This document shows positions 52,312-62,042 of a stretch of DNA of 64,000 bases, piece after piece (the first letter of the stretch is position 1; every line of letters begins with the position of its first letter). This DNA is from CALOCN01 sp942491735 (GTDB lineage Bacteria > Eisenbacteria > RBG-16-71-46 > JABDJR01), in NCBI GenBank assembly GCA_942491735.1, contig CALOCN010000014.1, positions 3,294,233 through 3,358,232 on the forward strand, given 5' to 3'. Made by a program: the position numbers and the translations under genes. The notes under the pieces are model-generated. The model searched no databases. It was not told where the DNA came from and worked only from the letters and a program-made list of their open reading frames with translations.

Positions 52312-54999
52312 TCAGATCTCCAGATCGTCCAGGCTGGACGGGGCCGAGCCGCGGTACATGGTGGCCAGACGTTCGTAGAGCGGCACCCATCCCTCGGCGT
52401 TGACCCCCAGTCCCCGCGCCTGGCGCCCCGCTTCTTCCGCTTCCGCGGGAGAGCCCAGCAGCTTCAGGACCACATACCGCAGGTAGGCCACTCCGGGCGA
52501 CTCCGGGGCTTTGTTGATGTTGATGCGGGTCATCTCCAACGCCCGGTGATCCCCCCGACAGGCCCGCACCGTGACCAGACCGTCCTGGATGAAGTGCGAG
52601 TTGGGATTGATCTTCTCCGCGGCGAGAATCGCCTCCTCCGCTTCCTCGAGCCGACCCATGGAGCTGAGGATCTCGCCGAGGCCGGTGAGGTACTGGAAAT
52701 CGCTGGGGTTGATTTCCAGATACCGACGGGCCTGGGCCTCGGCCGCTTCCCCCGCCTTGCGGGCCCCCGCGATGTCGCCCAGCCCCAGTCGTGCCCAGGC
52801 GAGGTTCTTCTCGGCCACGACCGGAGGCTCGGCCCCGCCCAACTCCAATGACTTCTCCGCCGCGACCCGTGCCCGGTCGTAGTTGCCCAGCCCCAGCTCC
52901 GCGTAGGCCAACCCGTCCCAGGCCGCGGGGAGCGAGCTCCCGTAGAGTTCACGCTGGGCCAGGGGCATGCGACCGAGGGCGTCCTCGTACACCTCGCGCG
53001 CACGCACGCAGTCCATGACCAGGATGTACATCTCGCCCAGCTTGACCAGGCTGCCGAAATGATCCGGGCCCAGTTCCACCGCCCGCCGCAACCACTCCAC
53101 CGCACGCCCCTCTTCTCCCAGGACTTCGCTCACGCACAGCGCCGAGAAATGCAGGATGAACGGATCCAGCGGATCCCGTTCCACCGCGGCCAGGGCGGCG
53201 CGCCGGGTGGTGTCGAGATCGCCGGTGTAGGCCGCGGTGTAGGCGCGCACCAGGTGGGCGAAGGCTAGGTTGGGGTTGAGCTGGATGGCCCGCTCCACCT
53301 TGACCTTCCCCTCGGCGTAGTTGCCGCGCACGGATTCCCCCAGGGCCAGCACCGCGGTGGCCATGGCCGAATCCGGATCGCCCTTCTGGGCCAGGGCCGC
53401 TTCGCCAAGCGCCTCCTCCAGGATCTCCGGCTTGCGTTCGAAGCGAAGGAACCGCTTGAGCAGGGCCAGGGCCAGTCGCGACCGGGCGCGATGGAAGTGG
53501 GGGGCGATGACCAGGGCCTCGCGCAGGCACTCCTCGGCACGACGCACCGAGAACCCGGAGGTGTCGTCCAGGAAGGCCAGGCCACGCTGGAAGAGTCGCA
53601 ACGCCTGGGCCGGCACCGGTTCCAGGGGCCGTTCGGTGGTGGCGTGGGTGGACGACCGCCACGCCGCCGACTCCCCGGCCTCCCGGGGCGTGTCACTCCG
53701 CGCCTCCTTGAGCGCGCGGGTGAGGCCGTGGGAAAGCCGGTCCTGGATCTCGAAGAAGGTGTCCTCGGTGCCGTCTTCCTGTTCGGACCAGAGGACCGTG
53801 CCGTCCGGCGCGGCGAGGAGCTGCCCGGTCACCCGCACCCGATCCCCCACCCACCGTGCGGTGCCCATGCAGATCCGCCCCGCCCCCAGCTTCGCCGCGG
53901 CCTGGAGGGCGGAGGACTGGAGCTCGTGCGTGCCCACCCGGTTCAGGGCGCGCACCGCGGCGGCGGCGACCACCTTCACGTCCTTGCGGCTGGACAGGGC
54001 GGTGGTCAGGGCCTCGGCCAGGCCGTCGCCAAAGTAGGCCCGTTCCGGCGACGCGCCCACGTTCTCGAAGGGATGCACGATGATGGTGCGCGAATCGGCT
54101 TCAGCGTGCGCGGGGCCTCCGGTCGGAAACCAGATGTCGGTCTCGGTGGCCACGAGTTCCATCTCGGCGCTCTCGTCGTTCCAGTTGATGCGTTCCCAGT
54201 CGGCGAACGTGTTGGCCAGATCCTGGGCCGACGCGGGACGACCGGCCCGGTTCTTGGACAGCATGCGATCGAGGGTCTCGATCACGAACACCGGGGTTTC
54301 CGGGCGCAGGTCCCGCAGGTCCCGGTGGGGTTCGTGGACAATGCGATAGAGGAGCGTCTCCGGCGTACCCACCCCGAACGGCAAGACCCCGGTGAGGGCG
54401 TTGAAGAGCACGGCTCCCAGCGAGAACAGGTCGCTACGACCGTCGAGTTCCTCGCCCCGCACCTGCTCCGGACTCATGAAGGCGGGGGTGCCGACCACGG
54501 TCCCGTCGCGGGTCAACTCCACCGAGGCCTGGATCCGGGCCAACCCGAAGTCCAGGATCTTCACCGCACCCTTGCGGCCAATCATGAGGTTGGAGGGCTT
54601 GAGATCCCGGTGCAGCACATCGCGCGCGTGGAGTTCGGCCAGCCCCTCGCAGACCTGTCTCCCCAGGGTGGCCACCTCGGACAGGGGCATGCGTCCCCGG
54701 TCCAGGCGCTGGTGCAGGGTCTCCCCTTCCACGTACTCCAGGGCGAGATAGACGCCCCCCTCGGGGAGCCAACCCACCTCGTAGACCGTGATGATCGAGG
54801 GGTGGTCGACGGCCGAGGCGGCGGTGGCCTCGCGGATCATGCGCTCCACCGCACGCGCATCGCCGATCCGGTCCGAGCGCACGCACTTCACCGCGGCGCG
54901 CCGGGGGAAGATCTCATGCTCCCCCAGATACACGTCCCCCATGCCACCCTGACCCAGGTGGTCGGTGAGCTTGTAACTCCCGACGACGGTACCGAGCAC
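52312..54999 (-). CDS. Ser/Thr protein kinase with FlgO/TolB-N-like and TPR domains
   Basis: 895 residues from the GTG at 54999, which follows GGGAG by eight bases and aligns with the other kinase starts (VLGTVVGSYKLTDHLGQGGM). Kinase domain 1-270: GQGGMGDVY, VLHRDLKPSNLMI, LDFGLARIQ, GTPAFMSPEQVRG. Residues about 300-440 (IIVHPFENVGASPERAYFGD) resemble the FlgO/TolB-N-like domain. A long TPR superhelix follows (AWDGLAYAELGLGNYDRARV). No membrane helix is seen. A GTG nine bases upstream overlaps the ribosome site. It is a paralogue of the kinase at 33499. Confidence 0.9.
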   Translation of the reverse strand: MLGTVVGSYKLTDHLGQGGMGDVYLGEHEIFPRRAAVKCVRSDRIGDARAVERMIREATAASAVDHPSIITVYEVGWLPEGGVYLALEYVEGETLHQRLDRGRMPLSEVATLGRQVCEGLAELHARDVLHRDLKPSNLMIGRKGAVKILDFGLARIQASVELTRDGTVVGTPAFMSPEQVRGEELDGRSDLFSLGAVLFNALTGVLPFGVGTPETLLYRIVHEPHRDLRDLRPETPVFVIETLDRMLSKNRAGRPASAQDLANTFADWERINWNDESAEMELVATETDIWFPTGGPAHAEADSRTIIVHPFENVGASPERAYFGDGLAEALTTALSSRKDVKVVAAAAVRALNRVGTHELQSSALQAAAKLGAGRICMGTARWVGDRVRVTGQLLAAPDGTVLWSEQEDGTEDTFFEIQDRLSHGLTRALKEARSDTPREAGESAAWRSSTHATTERPLEPVPAQALRLFQRGLAFLDDTSGFSVRRAEECLREALVIAPHFHRARSRLALALLKRFLRFERKPEILEEALGEAALAQKGDPDSAMATAVLALGESVRGNYAEGKVKVERAIQLNPNLAFAHLVRAYTAAYTGDLDTTRRAALAAVERDPLDPFILHFSALCVSEVLGEEGRAVEWLRRAVELGPDHFGSLVKLGEMYILVMDCVRAREVYEDALGRMPLAQRELYGSSLPAAWDGLAYAELGLGNYDRARVAAEKSLELGGAEPPVVAEKNLAWARLGLGDIAGARKAGEAAEAQARRYLEINPSDFQYLTGLGEILSSMGRLEEAEEAILAAEKINPNSHFIQDGLVTVRACRGDHRALEMTRININKAPESPGVAYLRYVVLKLLGSPAEAEEAGRQARGLGVNAEGWVPLYERLATMYRGSAPSSLDDLEI

Positions 55000-55081
55000 G
55001 CGTTGCACTCCCGATCAGATCGAATTGTTGCAGAAGGGAAATCGCTGCCCGAAGTCTACCGCATTCGCCGGGGGGCGCCGG

Positions 55082-55411
55082 TCAGGCCAGGTCTTCGATC
55101 TTGGCCCCTCGGGCGTTGGATTTGATGGACTTGATCCCGGTCTCGCGCCCCGAAGTGGATGCGTACATTTGGCTTCGACCAATCACCTCACCGTTCCTGG
55201 CCACCATGGTGAAGCAGGGGGCACCGCTCTTGGCCACCTTGCGGTCGTAGCACTTGTCGGCGCTGCAGTTGGCCTTGACCGACTTGATGCCGTTCAGGGC
55301 GCTGGCCTTGGTCTTGTACCGCTCGCTGGTGAGCACGATCTTGCCGTTGCCGGCCTTGAGGTTCCACATGAACTGCTGACCGGACTTCTTGACCACGAAC
55401 TTGCCAGGCAT
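55082..55411 (-). CDS. DUF1508 (YegP-like) tandem-domain protein
   Basis: 109 residues forming two DUF1508 repeats (GKFVVKKSGQQFMWNLKAGN with GKIVLTSERYKTKASALNGI; then PCFTMVARNGEVIGRSQMYA with GRETGIKSIKSNA). DUF1508 is a small beta-beta-alpha unit found in YegP and HVO-type small proteins, and its cellular role is unclear. Three cysteines in the first half (NCSADKCYD, PCF) are unusual for the family. It is head-to-tail with the tRNA-Lys gene. Confidence 0.88.
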   Translation of the reverse strand: MPGKFVVKKSGQQFMWNLKAGNGKIVLTSERYKTKASALNGIKSVKANCSADKCYDRKVAKSGAPCFTMVARNGEVIGRSQMYASTSGRETGIKSIKSNARGAKIEDLA

Positions 55412-55510
55412 GGAGGGCCTCCGTTGGGTTGAGGTTTCCCAGCCATTCTAGGAGACCCCCCCGGACGGCTCAAGGCGAGGAAGGGAGAAAGGAAGAAGGA
55501 GCAAAGAAAA

Positions 55511-55535
55511 AGCCCCCGGCACGGCCGGTGGGGCT
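55511..55535 (-). terminator. Rho-independent terminator after tRNA-Lys
   Basis: On the minus strand a hairpin (AGCCCC...GGGGGCT with inner CCGGC/GCCGG, one or two bulges) is followed by TTTTTC, eight bases after the tRNA CCA end. Confidence 0.7.
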
Positions 55536-55542
55536 GAAGAAT

Positions 55543-55619
<77 letters not shown>

Positions 55620-55791
55620 ACGTAAGCGGCTGCGAAGCCTACACCAGCGCCCCTCGGGCCGCAACCCTGGCCCCCCCGGGACACACGGCATGCAACTTGC
55701 CCGACTCCCGGGCGGAACCCGAAGGGTCCGGATGACGTTCTATTGGGTACCCATCGCGGAGGCCCAAACCCCCGGCCATGAGGAGGACTCC

Positions 55792-56826
55792 ATGCCGCTG
55801 CATCTCATCCCGACCCCGGCCCCCCAGGGCCGTCTCGACTCCCTGGCCCACCTGGTGGGTCGGGTGACCTGGCTTCTCGTCGCGGGGGTCCTCGTGGCCG
55901 GCGCGGGCAAGCTGCTCTTCTTCCCCGGATCGGCCCGGGTGGAGCCCGCCGCCCGCACCACCGTGGCGGCGCCACCGCTCATGCCGGAGGTGTTGGACGC
56001 GGCGCTGGCCGGGGCCCTGGTCACGTGCCGCGAGATCGCGGTGGCCGAAGCGGAGCAACGCATGGCCGCCTGGCACACGGATCTCATGCAACGGGTCGAC
56101 GACGACTACCTGGACTGGTACTTCGGCTACTGGACCCAGAACACCCTGGGCCTCAAGGCTCTGTGGCACGGCACGCTCCACGCGGTGCACCCGGCCAGCC
56201 CCAGCGCCGAGGACCGGCTGCGGCAAACCGTGCGCACTGAGTTCGCCGCACGCGTGTTGCGCCCGGCCATCGCCCAGCGGGAGCTGGAGCGCATGACCGG
56301 CGAGGTCATGGACGTCTACGTGGCGGCGTTGGCCCAGGCCCTGGACGCGGTACCGGAGACCCGGCGCATTCCCCGCGGCGACTGGAACGCGTACCTGGCC
56401 GACATCGGATCCCTGGTAGGAACCACCGAGGCCGCCCGCAGCGTGGACCTCCCGGCCAAGGCGATGGTGGCCGCCTCGGTGGGCGGCGGCATGGTGGTGG
56501 CCCGGGCTGCGGCGCCGCTCGCGGCGCGGTGGGGAGCCGCGTCGGCCGGTCGCATGGCCGGGGCGGGACTGGCCCGAGGCGGGACCCAGTTGGCCGCGGT
56601 GGCGGGCGGGCGTTTCCTGGGACCGGTCCTGGGGGGTGGGATCCTGGCCTGGGACGTGTGGGATCACCACCGCACCCGCGCGACCCAACGACCGGTGCTG
56701 CGGCAGAACCTGGAGGACTACCTGCGCGAGTTGGAGCACGTGCTGCTCTATGACCCGGAAGCCGGCGTGCTGTCGGTGGTGCAGGACTTCGAGTTGTCGG
56801 TGAGGATGTCACTCCCCCCGGTCTAG
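55792..56826 (+). CDS. Membrane-associated hypothetical protein
   Basis: 344 residues from the ATG at 55792, preceded by GAGGAGG. One N-terminal membrane helix (VTWLLVAGVLVAGAGKLLFF), a helical middle with a striking aromatic stretch (DDDYLDWYFGYWTQNTLGLK), then an Ala/Gly-rich hydrophobic segment (AMVAASVGGGMVVARAAAPL and GGRFLGPVLGGGILAWDVWD) that may insert as a helical hairpin. The frame is open upstream to 55690 without a better start. I do not recognise the family. It lies between tRNA-Lys and ssb, convergent with ssb. Confidence 0.7.
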   Translation: MPLHLIPTPAPQGRLDSLAHLVGRVTWLLVAGVLVAGAGKLLFFPGSARVEPAARTTVAAPPLMPEVLDAALAGALVTCREIAVAEAEQRMAAWHTDLMQRVDDDYLDWYFGYWTQNTLGLKALWHGTLHAVHPASPSAEDRLRQTVRTEFAARVLRPAIAQRELERMTGEVMDVYVAALAQALDAVPETRRIPRGDWNAYLADIGSLVGTTEAARSVDLPAKAMVAASVGGGMVVARAAAPLAARWGAASAGRMAGAGLARGGTQLAAVAGGRFLGPVLGGGILAWDVWDHHRTRATQRPVLRQNLEDYLRELEHVLLYDPEAGVLSVVQDFELSVRMSLPPV

Positions 56827-56848
56827 GGAACCCGGTCCAGGAACAAGA

Positions 56849-56877
56849 GAAGCCCGGACCCCGTGGGCCCGGGCTTC
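56849..56877. terminator. Bidirectional terminator-like hairpin between the membrane gene and ssb
   Basis: GAAGCCCGG and CCGGGCTTC pair perfectly across an 11-base GC-rich loop that can pair further. The U tracts are weak on both sides. Confidence 0.5.
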
Positions 56878-56917
56878 GTGTCCATCCCGAAACGATTGCC
56901 CGACTGGATGGGCTCAC

Positions 56918-57379
56918 CTAGAACGGCAGGTCGTCATCCTCGGGGGGCGAACCGCCGCCCACCGGAGCCATCTGGGGACCGCCCCCCTTGCCCTGGCCAT
57001 AGTCGTCCGACCCGCCACCCCCGCCGGAACCGCCTTCGCCGCGACCGCCGAGCATGACCATGTCGTCCGCCTTGACCTCGGTGGAGTACCGGTCGTTGCC
57101 TTCCTGGTCCTGCCACTTGCGGGTCTGGAGACGGCCCTCGATGTAGACCTGTCGCCCCTTGGTGAGGTACTGGCCGGCGATTTCGGCCAGCTTGCCCCAG
57201 CAGACCACCCGGTGCCACTCGGTCTTCTCGACCCGCTCGCCCGAGGTGCGATCGTTGTAGCTCTCGTTGGTGGCGAGGCGGAGGTTGGTCACGGCGGTGC
57301 CGCTCTGGGTGTACCGCTGCTCCGGATCGGCCCCGAGGTGACCAAGGAGAATGACTTTGTTGACGCTGCGCTGTGCCAT
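56918..57379 (-). CDS. ssb: Single-stranded DNA-binding protein
   Basis: 153 residues from the ATG at 57379 (AAAGGA upstream). The OB fold opens with SVNKVILLGHLGADPEQRYT and includes TEWHRVVCWGKLAEIAGQYL and QVYIEGRLQTRKWQD. A Gly-rich linker leads to the acidic tail EDDDLPF, which recruits repair and replication partners. It covers single-stranded DNA as a tetramer. A start nine codons upstream lacks a ribosome site. Confidence 0.96.
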   Translation of the reverse strand: MAQRSVNKVILLGHLGADPEQRYTQSGTAVTNLRLATNESYNDRTSGERVEKTEWHRVVCWGKLAEIAGQYLTKGRQVYIEGRLQTRKWQDQEGNDRYSTEVKADDMVMLGGRGEGGSGGGGGSDDYGQGKGGGPQMAPVGGGSPPEDDDLPF

Positions 57380-57701
57380 GTGGATTCCTTTCTGCAACCG
57401 GGCCAATTCAGGTCTCCGGTCGGTTCCGACGGGGATCCGGTAAACGACGGGCCGTCGGACGGGGGAAGTCGGTCTTCAGGGCGGCGCCCCCGGTTTGGAA
57501 GGCTGGGAGCGGTCGCCGAAAGCCTGCTTGGACATTAGCTTTCCGGCCCAAGTGGGTCAAGCGGGAGCGTGCGGGGCAAGGCGGAGACACCGCCCGCTCG
57601 GGGGGCGCGGTTCCCTTGAGATCCTGCGTTGTTTCCACCCCGACGCCAGTGTTAGGCTACTCTGCCGTTTTGACCCTCCCGGGTCGAGCTTTTTTCGGCT
57701 T
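57380..57701 (+). other. Gene-free stretch between ssb and tRNA-Pro
   Basis: No credible gene is visible. A weak promoter-like pair (TTGTTT at 57629, TAGGCT at 57653, 18-bp spacer) could drive the tRNA cluster. A small GACCC-TCCC-GGGTC hairpin followed by six Ts lies at 57672-57695. Confidence 0.4.
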
Positions 57702-57778
<77 letters not shown>

Positions 57779-57815
57779 GATTCGCGCGGAATGCGCAAGG
57801 ACCGGGAGTATTGTG

Positions 57816-57891
57816 GTGGGTGTAGCTCAGTCGGTAGAGCACTGGATTGTGGTTCCAGTTGTCGCGGGTTCAATCCCCGTCACCCACCCCA
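57816..57891 (+). tRNA. tRNA-His (anticodon GTG)
   Basis: Acceptor GTGGGTG pairs with CACCCAC, then C-CCA. The extra G at 57815 can form the G(-1):C73 pair typical of tRNA-His. The anticodon arm CTGGA-TTGTGGT-TCCAG gives GTG. Confidence 0.95.
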
Positions 57892-57967
57892 CTTTGCCCC
57901 GCGGGTTGCGCGGAACCCGAAGATCCAGCTGTTGCTGACGGAGCCCGGGGCTTCGTCCACGGTTCGT

Positions 57968-58044
57968 GACCCCGTAGCTCAGTTGGATAGAGCAGCGGAC
58001 TTCTAATCCGCAGGTCGTTGGTTCGAATCCAACCGGGGTCGCCA
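57968..58044 (+). tRNA. tRNA-Arg (anticodon TCT)
   Basis: Acceptor GACCCCG pairs with CGGGGTC, then G-CCA. The anticodon arm GCGGA-CTTCTAA-TCCGC gives TCT. The kinase-TIR gene starts 77 bp downstream. Confidence 0.95.
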
Positions 58045-58121
58045 TCCACGGTGCATGCCCCCCCAACCACGGGGTTCGGGCCCATCCACACGACCAGTTC
58101 CCTGACACCGGAGGTACGCAG

Positions 58122-60540
58122 TTGATCGGGAAGACCCTGGGCCACTACAAGGTCGGCGGATTGTTGGGTCGCGGGGGCATGGGGGATGTGTACCTCGCCG
58201 AGGACACCAAGCTGGGACGCGAGGTCGCACTCAAGATGCTGCCTCCCGCCCTGGCCGAGGACCCCGAGCGCCGGGAGCGATTCCTCAACGAGGCGCGCGC
58301 GCTGGCCGCGATCAGCCACCCCCACATCGTCACCATCTACAGCCTGGAGGAAGTCGAAGGGAACCACTTCCTCTGCATGGAGCTCATTCGCGGACGGACG
58401 TTGCAGGAGGAACAGCCTACCGGGGGGTACGAACCCCAGCGATGGCTGGAGATCGCGGTTCAGTTGACCGAGGCGCTGGCTTCGGCGCATGAACTGGGCG
58501 TGGTCCACCGGGACCTCAAGCCCTCCAACCTCATGTTCCAGCAGGACGGCCGGCTCAAGGTGCTCGACTTCGGGTTGGCCATGTTCGTGCACGCGGAACC
58601 CTCGCCCACCGACTCGGAGCAAACGTTGGCCGCCTCGGGCCCCCTGACCGAGGCCGGATCCGTCCTGGGCACCGTTCCCTACATGTCTCCGGAGCAGATC
58701 GAAGGCAAGACCGTCGATGCGCGGTCCGACCTCTTCTCGCTGGGGGTCATCTTCTACGAGATGGCCACCGGCAACCGCCCCTTCCACGGGGACTCCAATG
58801 CCGCGCTCATGTCCTCCATCCTGCGCGACAACCCGGCTCCGGTGACCCACCTCGCCCCCCGCTTCTCGGCCGACGTGGCCCGCATCCTGGGGCGCTGTCT
58901 GGAGAAGGACCCGCGACGCCGCTTCCAGACCGCGCGGGACGTCTTCAACGAACTGGAGCTGGCGCGCCCCACGCTCACCCAGGTGCCGGAACCCACCGAG
59001 ACCCCGGTCGAACCGGTGACCGCGATGGCCAAGAAGTTCGACCACGACATCTATATCAGCTACGCCCAGCTCGACAACGAAGCCCAACTGGTGGGCCAGC
59101 AGGGTTGGGTTTCCGCCTTTCACCGTTCCCTGGAAGTCCGGGTGGGCCAGTTGTTGGGCACCAAACCCATCATCTTCCGTTCGACCCACGCGGATGGGGG
59201 CGCGGGCGACGGAGAGCCCAGCATGGAGGCCATCCCGGACAGCGCCCTCCTCATCACGGTGCTCAGCCCGCGCTACCTCAAATCGGAGTGGTGCAACCGG
59301 GAGCTGCGCCGGTTCATCGCCGCCGCAGGGGACCGACCCAAGTGGGGCAGCAAGTTCCGGGTGCTGAAGGTGGTGAAGACCCCCATCCAGCAGGACCCCC
59401 CCGAGATCCAACCGCTCACCCCCTACGAGTTCTTCAAGGTGGATCCGGAAACCGGGCGAGCCCATGAGTTCGACCAGATCTTTGGTCCCGAAGCCCAACG
59501 GGAATACTGGGCCCGCCTCGACGACCTGGCCCACGACATCACGCGGATGCTGGAAACCTTGCAGGAGGAACGCACCGAGGACACCCCGGACACTTCTTCC
59601 GCCGTGGTGGAATTGCCCCGTCCTTCCAGCGATGCCCAGACGCTCTACCTGGCCCCCACCTCGAACGACCTGCGGGAGGAACACGATGCCCTGCGGCGCG
59701 ACCTGATCCGCCATGGCTATCGGGTCCTGCCCGAGCACCCCCTGCCGCTGGTGGGGACCGAACTCGACGGGACGGTGCGCGAGAGCCTGGCCAAGAGCCG
59801 GATGTCCATCCACCTGGTGGGACGCAACTACGGGATCGTTCCCGAGGGGGCCACCGCCTCCATCATCGAGCGCCAGGTGGACCTCGGAGGGGAACAGGCC
59901 AAGAGCGGCGGGTTTCACCAGATTCTCTGGATTCCCGCGGGGACCCAGGCCGCCGACGAGCGGCAGCGGGTGTTCCTGGACAGGCTGCGCGGCACGTTCG
60001 CCCTCGTCGAGGGTTCGGACCTCCTGGAGACCTCCCTGGAAGACCTCAAGACGGTGGTCCATCAGACCCTGAACCCGCCCGCCAAGCCGGCTTCGTTGCG
60101 CTCGGAGGACAGCGACGCGGAAGCGACCGGGGCGCATCATGTCTACCTGGTGTGCGATCAGCGCGACGAGGAGGCGACCGCTCCCCTGGCCGACTACCTG
60201 TTCGAGAAGGGATTCGAGGTCACCTTGCCCATCTTCGAGGGAGATGAAGCCGAAGTGCGGGAAGATCACGAGGAGAACCTGCGTTTGTGCGACGCGGTGC
60301 TGCTCTACTACGGCGCGGGCAACGAACTGTGGCTGCGACGCAAGTTGCGCGAGGTGCAGAAGATTTCCGGTCTGGGACGTTCCCGCGCCATGCGAGCCAA
60401 GGGAGGTGTGGATCGCCCCACTGGGGAGCCCATCCAAGAACCGCTTTCGCACCCGGGATACCGTGGTCATGGCGGGTGCGGAGACTTTCCGTCCCGAAGC
60501 GCTGAAACCGTTTCTCACCGCTCTGGGAGGTGCGTCATGA
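58122..60540 (+). CDS. Ser/Thr kinase fused to TIR and TIR-like domains; frameshift near 60405
   Basis: Start TTG at 58122 after GGAGG. Kinase 1-280: GRGGMGDVY, Lys38, HRD 129-131, DFG 149-151, GTVPYMSPEQIEG. TIR domain about 305-480: HDIYISYAQLDNE and LSPRYLKSEWCNREL, where E394 matches the conserved Glu of NAD-cleaving TIRs. Two further TIR/DUF4062-like domains lie at about 505-650 (TLYLAPTSNDLREEHDALRR) and 672 onward (HHVYLVCDQRDEEATAPLAD). After residue 760 the frame switches by one base at the GGGAGG run; the other frame gives a sensible end (VWIAPLGSPSKNRFRTRDTV...FLTALGGAS) overlapping the next gene by ATGA. It is a likely sensor/effector of a conflict or signalling system. Confidence 0.78.
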
Positions 60541-62042
60541 GCCGCCAGGATCTCATCGGCTCCCGGATCGCCCACCTGGATCGCTTCAACCCGTTTCCCG
60601 GCCTCCGACCCTTCGAGGCGGACGAGGATCACCTGTTCTTCGGGCGGGAACGGGCCACCGACGAGCTGTTGCGCCGCCTGCACACCACCCGCTTCATCTG
60701 CGTGCTGGGGAGTTCGGGCAGCGGCAAGTCGTCCCTGGTGCGCTCCGGCCTCATTCCGTCCCTCTATTCGGGTTTCATGGTCCAGGCCGGGTCCTCGTGG
60801 CGGGTGGCGGTGTTCCGGCCCGGGGAAGACCCCATCGGCAACCTCGCCCAGGCCCTGGACCACCCGGACGTCCTGGGGGACACGGAGCTCGCCGGCGCCA
60901 ACCGGATGCTGCTGGAAACCACCCTGCGACGCAGCGATCTGGGGCTGGCCGACTGCGTCCAGCACGCCCATCTTCCCGCGCACGAGAACCTGTTGGTGGT
61001 GGTGGACCAGTTCGAGGAGTTGTTCCGCTTCAAGGACAGCCGGCGTGAGCACGGATCCCGGGACGAGGCGGTGGCCTTCGCCAAGCTCCTGCTCGGGGCG
61101 GCCAGCCAGAGTTCGGTTCCGGTCTACGTGGTGCTCACCATGCGCTCGGATTTCATCGGCGACTGCATGGAATACCCGGGGCTTCCCGAAGCGATCAACC
61201 AGGGGCAGTACCTCATTCCCCGCATGACCCGTGATGAAATGCGGCAGGCCATCGCCGGTCCGGTTGCGGTGGGGGGCGGCGAGATCGCTCCCCGTCTGGT
61301 GGCCCGGTTGCTCAACGAGGTGGGCGACGACCCGGACCAGCTCCCGGTGATCCAGCACGCGCTCATGCGTACCTGGGATCGGTGGGAAGCGAACGATCCG
61401 GAGGACGGCCCCCTGGACATTGCCGATTACGAGGCCGTGGGAACCATGGCCAGCGCGCTGTCCCGCCACGCGGAGGAAGCCTTCGACGAACTGGGCGACG
61501 ACGCGTCGCGGGAAGTGGCCGAGCGACTCTTCAAGGCCCTCACCGACCGGAGCGCCGATGGGCGCGGGGTGCGACGTCCCACCGCGGTCTCCGAGGTGGC
61601 GGCCATTGCCGGGGTGGACACGGCCACGGTGAGCCGGGTGGTGGATGTCTTCCGTAAGCCGGGTCGGTCGTTCCTCATGCCCCCCAGCCGGGTCGCCTTG
61701 ACCCCGGACTCCATTCTCGATATCTCGCATGAGAGCCTCATGCGCAACTGGGAGCGCCTGACCGAATGGGTGGAGGAATCCCACGCCGGCAAGTCCTTCA
61801 AACGACTGAGCCGCGCGGCGCAGCGCTACGAGCGTGGGGAAGGCAGCCTGTGGGTCGATCCCGAACTGGCCCTGGGCATGCAGTGGCTGGAACGGCAAAA
61901 GCCCACCGAGGTGTGGGCCGACCGCTACGAGCCCCACCTCGACAGCGCCCTGCGGGTATTTTGCCTTTTTGAATTGGTTTTTTGGCGAGCATTTTTGGCT
62001 TCCACAACGCTTGCATCAATAATGCTGATCGTCCCAGTCTGA
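60537..62042 (+). CDS. STAND-type (nSTAND1) NTPase, 3'-truncated
   Basis: The ATG at 60537 follows GGGAGG and overlaps the TIR gene's stop. About 473 native residues remain. FNPFPGLRPFEADEDHLFFG is the hallmark opening of nSTAND1 proteins. Walker A GSSGSGKSSL is at about 58-67 and Walker B NLLVVVDQFEELF at about 150-163. Helical winged segments follow (PDSILDISHESLMRNWERL). At about 61957 the GC-rich gene ends abruptly in AT-rich insertion-sequence DNA, giving about 28 foreign residues before the stop. The expected C-terminal repeat region (often WD40) is missing. Confidence 0.8.
   Translation: MSRQDLIGSRIAHLDRFNPFPGLRPFEADEDHLFFGRERATDELLRRLHTTRFICVLGSSGSGKSSLVRSGLIPSLYSGFMVQAGSSWRVAVFRPGEDPIGNLAQALDHPDVLGDTELAGANRMLLETTLRRSDLGLADCVQHAHLPAHENLLVVVDQFEELFRFKDSRREHGSRDEAVAFAKLLLGAASQSSVPVYVVLTMRSDFIGDCMEYPGLPEAINQGQYLIPRMTRDEMRQAIAGPVAVGGGEIAPRLVARLLNEVGDDPDQLPVIQHALMRTWDRWEANDPEDGPLDIADYEAVGTMASALSRHAEEAFDELGDDASREVAERLFKALTDRSADGRGVRRPTAVSEVAAIAGVDTATVSRVVDVFRKPGRSFLMPPSRVALTPDSILDISHESLMRNWERLTEWVEESHAGKSFKRLSRAAQRYERGEGSLWVDPELALGMQWLERQKPTEVWADRYEPHLDSALRVFCLFELVFWRAFLASTTLASIMLIVPV

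Noticed and set aside
55690..55791. Longer N-terminus for the membrane protein at 55792
   Set aside because: The extra residues have no leader and no ribosome site, while GAGGAGG precedes 55792.
57672..57695. Strong terminator upstream of tRNA-Pro
   Set aside because: The stem is only five base pairs. The T run alone does not support it.
60537..60540. Second selenocysteine UGA at the kinase-TIR stop
   Set aside because: Here TGA overlaps a proper ATG with its own Shine-Dalgarno, and the preceding protein ends naturally. Ordinary coupled termination explains it.
57870..61937. A 1355-codon open frame on the minus strand
   Set aside because: It lies antisense to the kinase-TIR-STAND genes and three tRNAs, and its Arg/Gly/Val/His-rich translation has no domain motifs. 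High-GC antisense frames often stay open.
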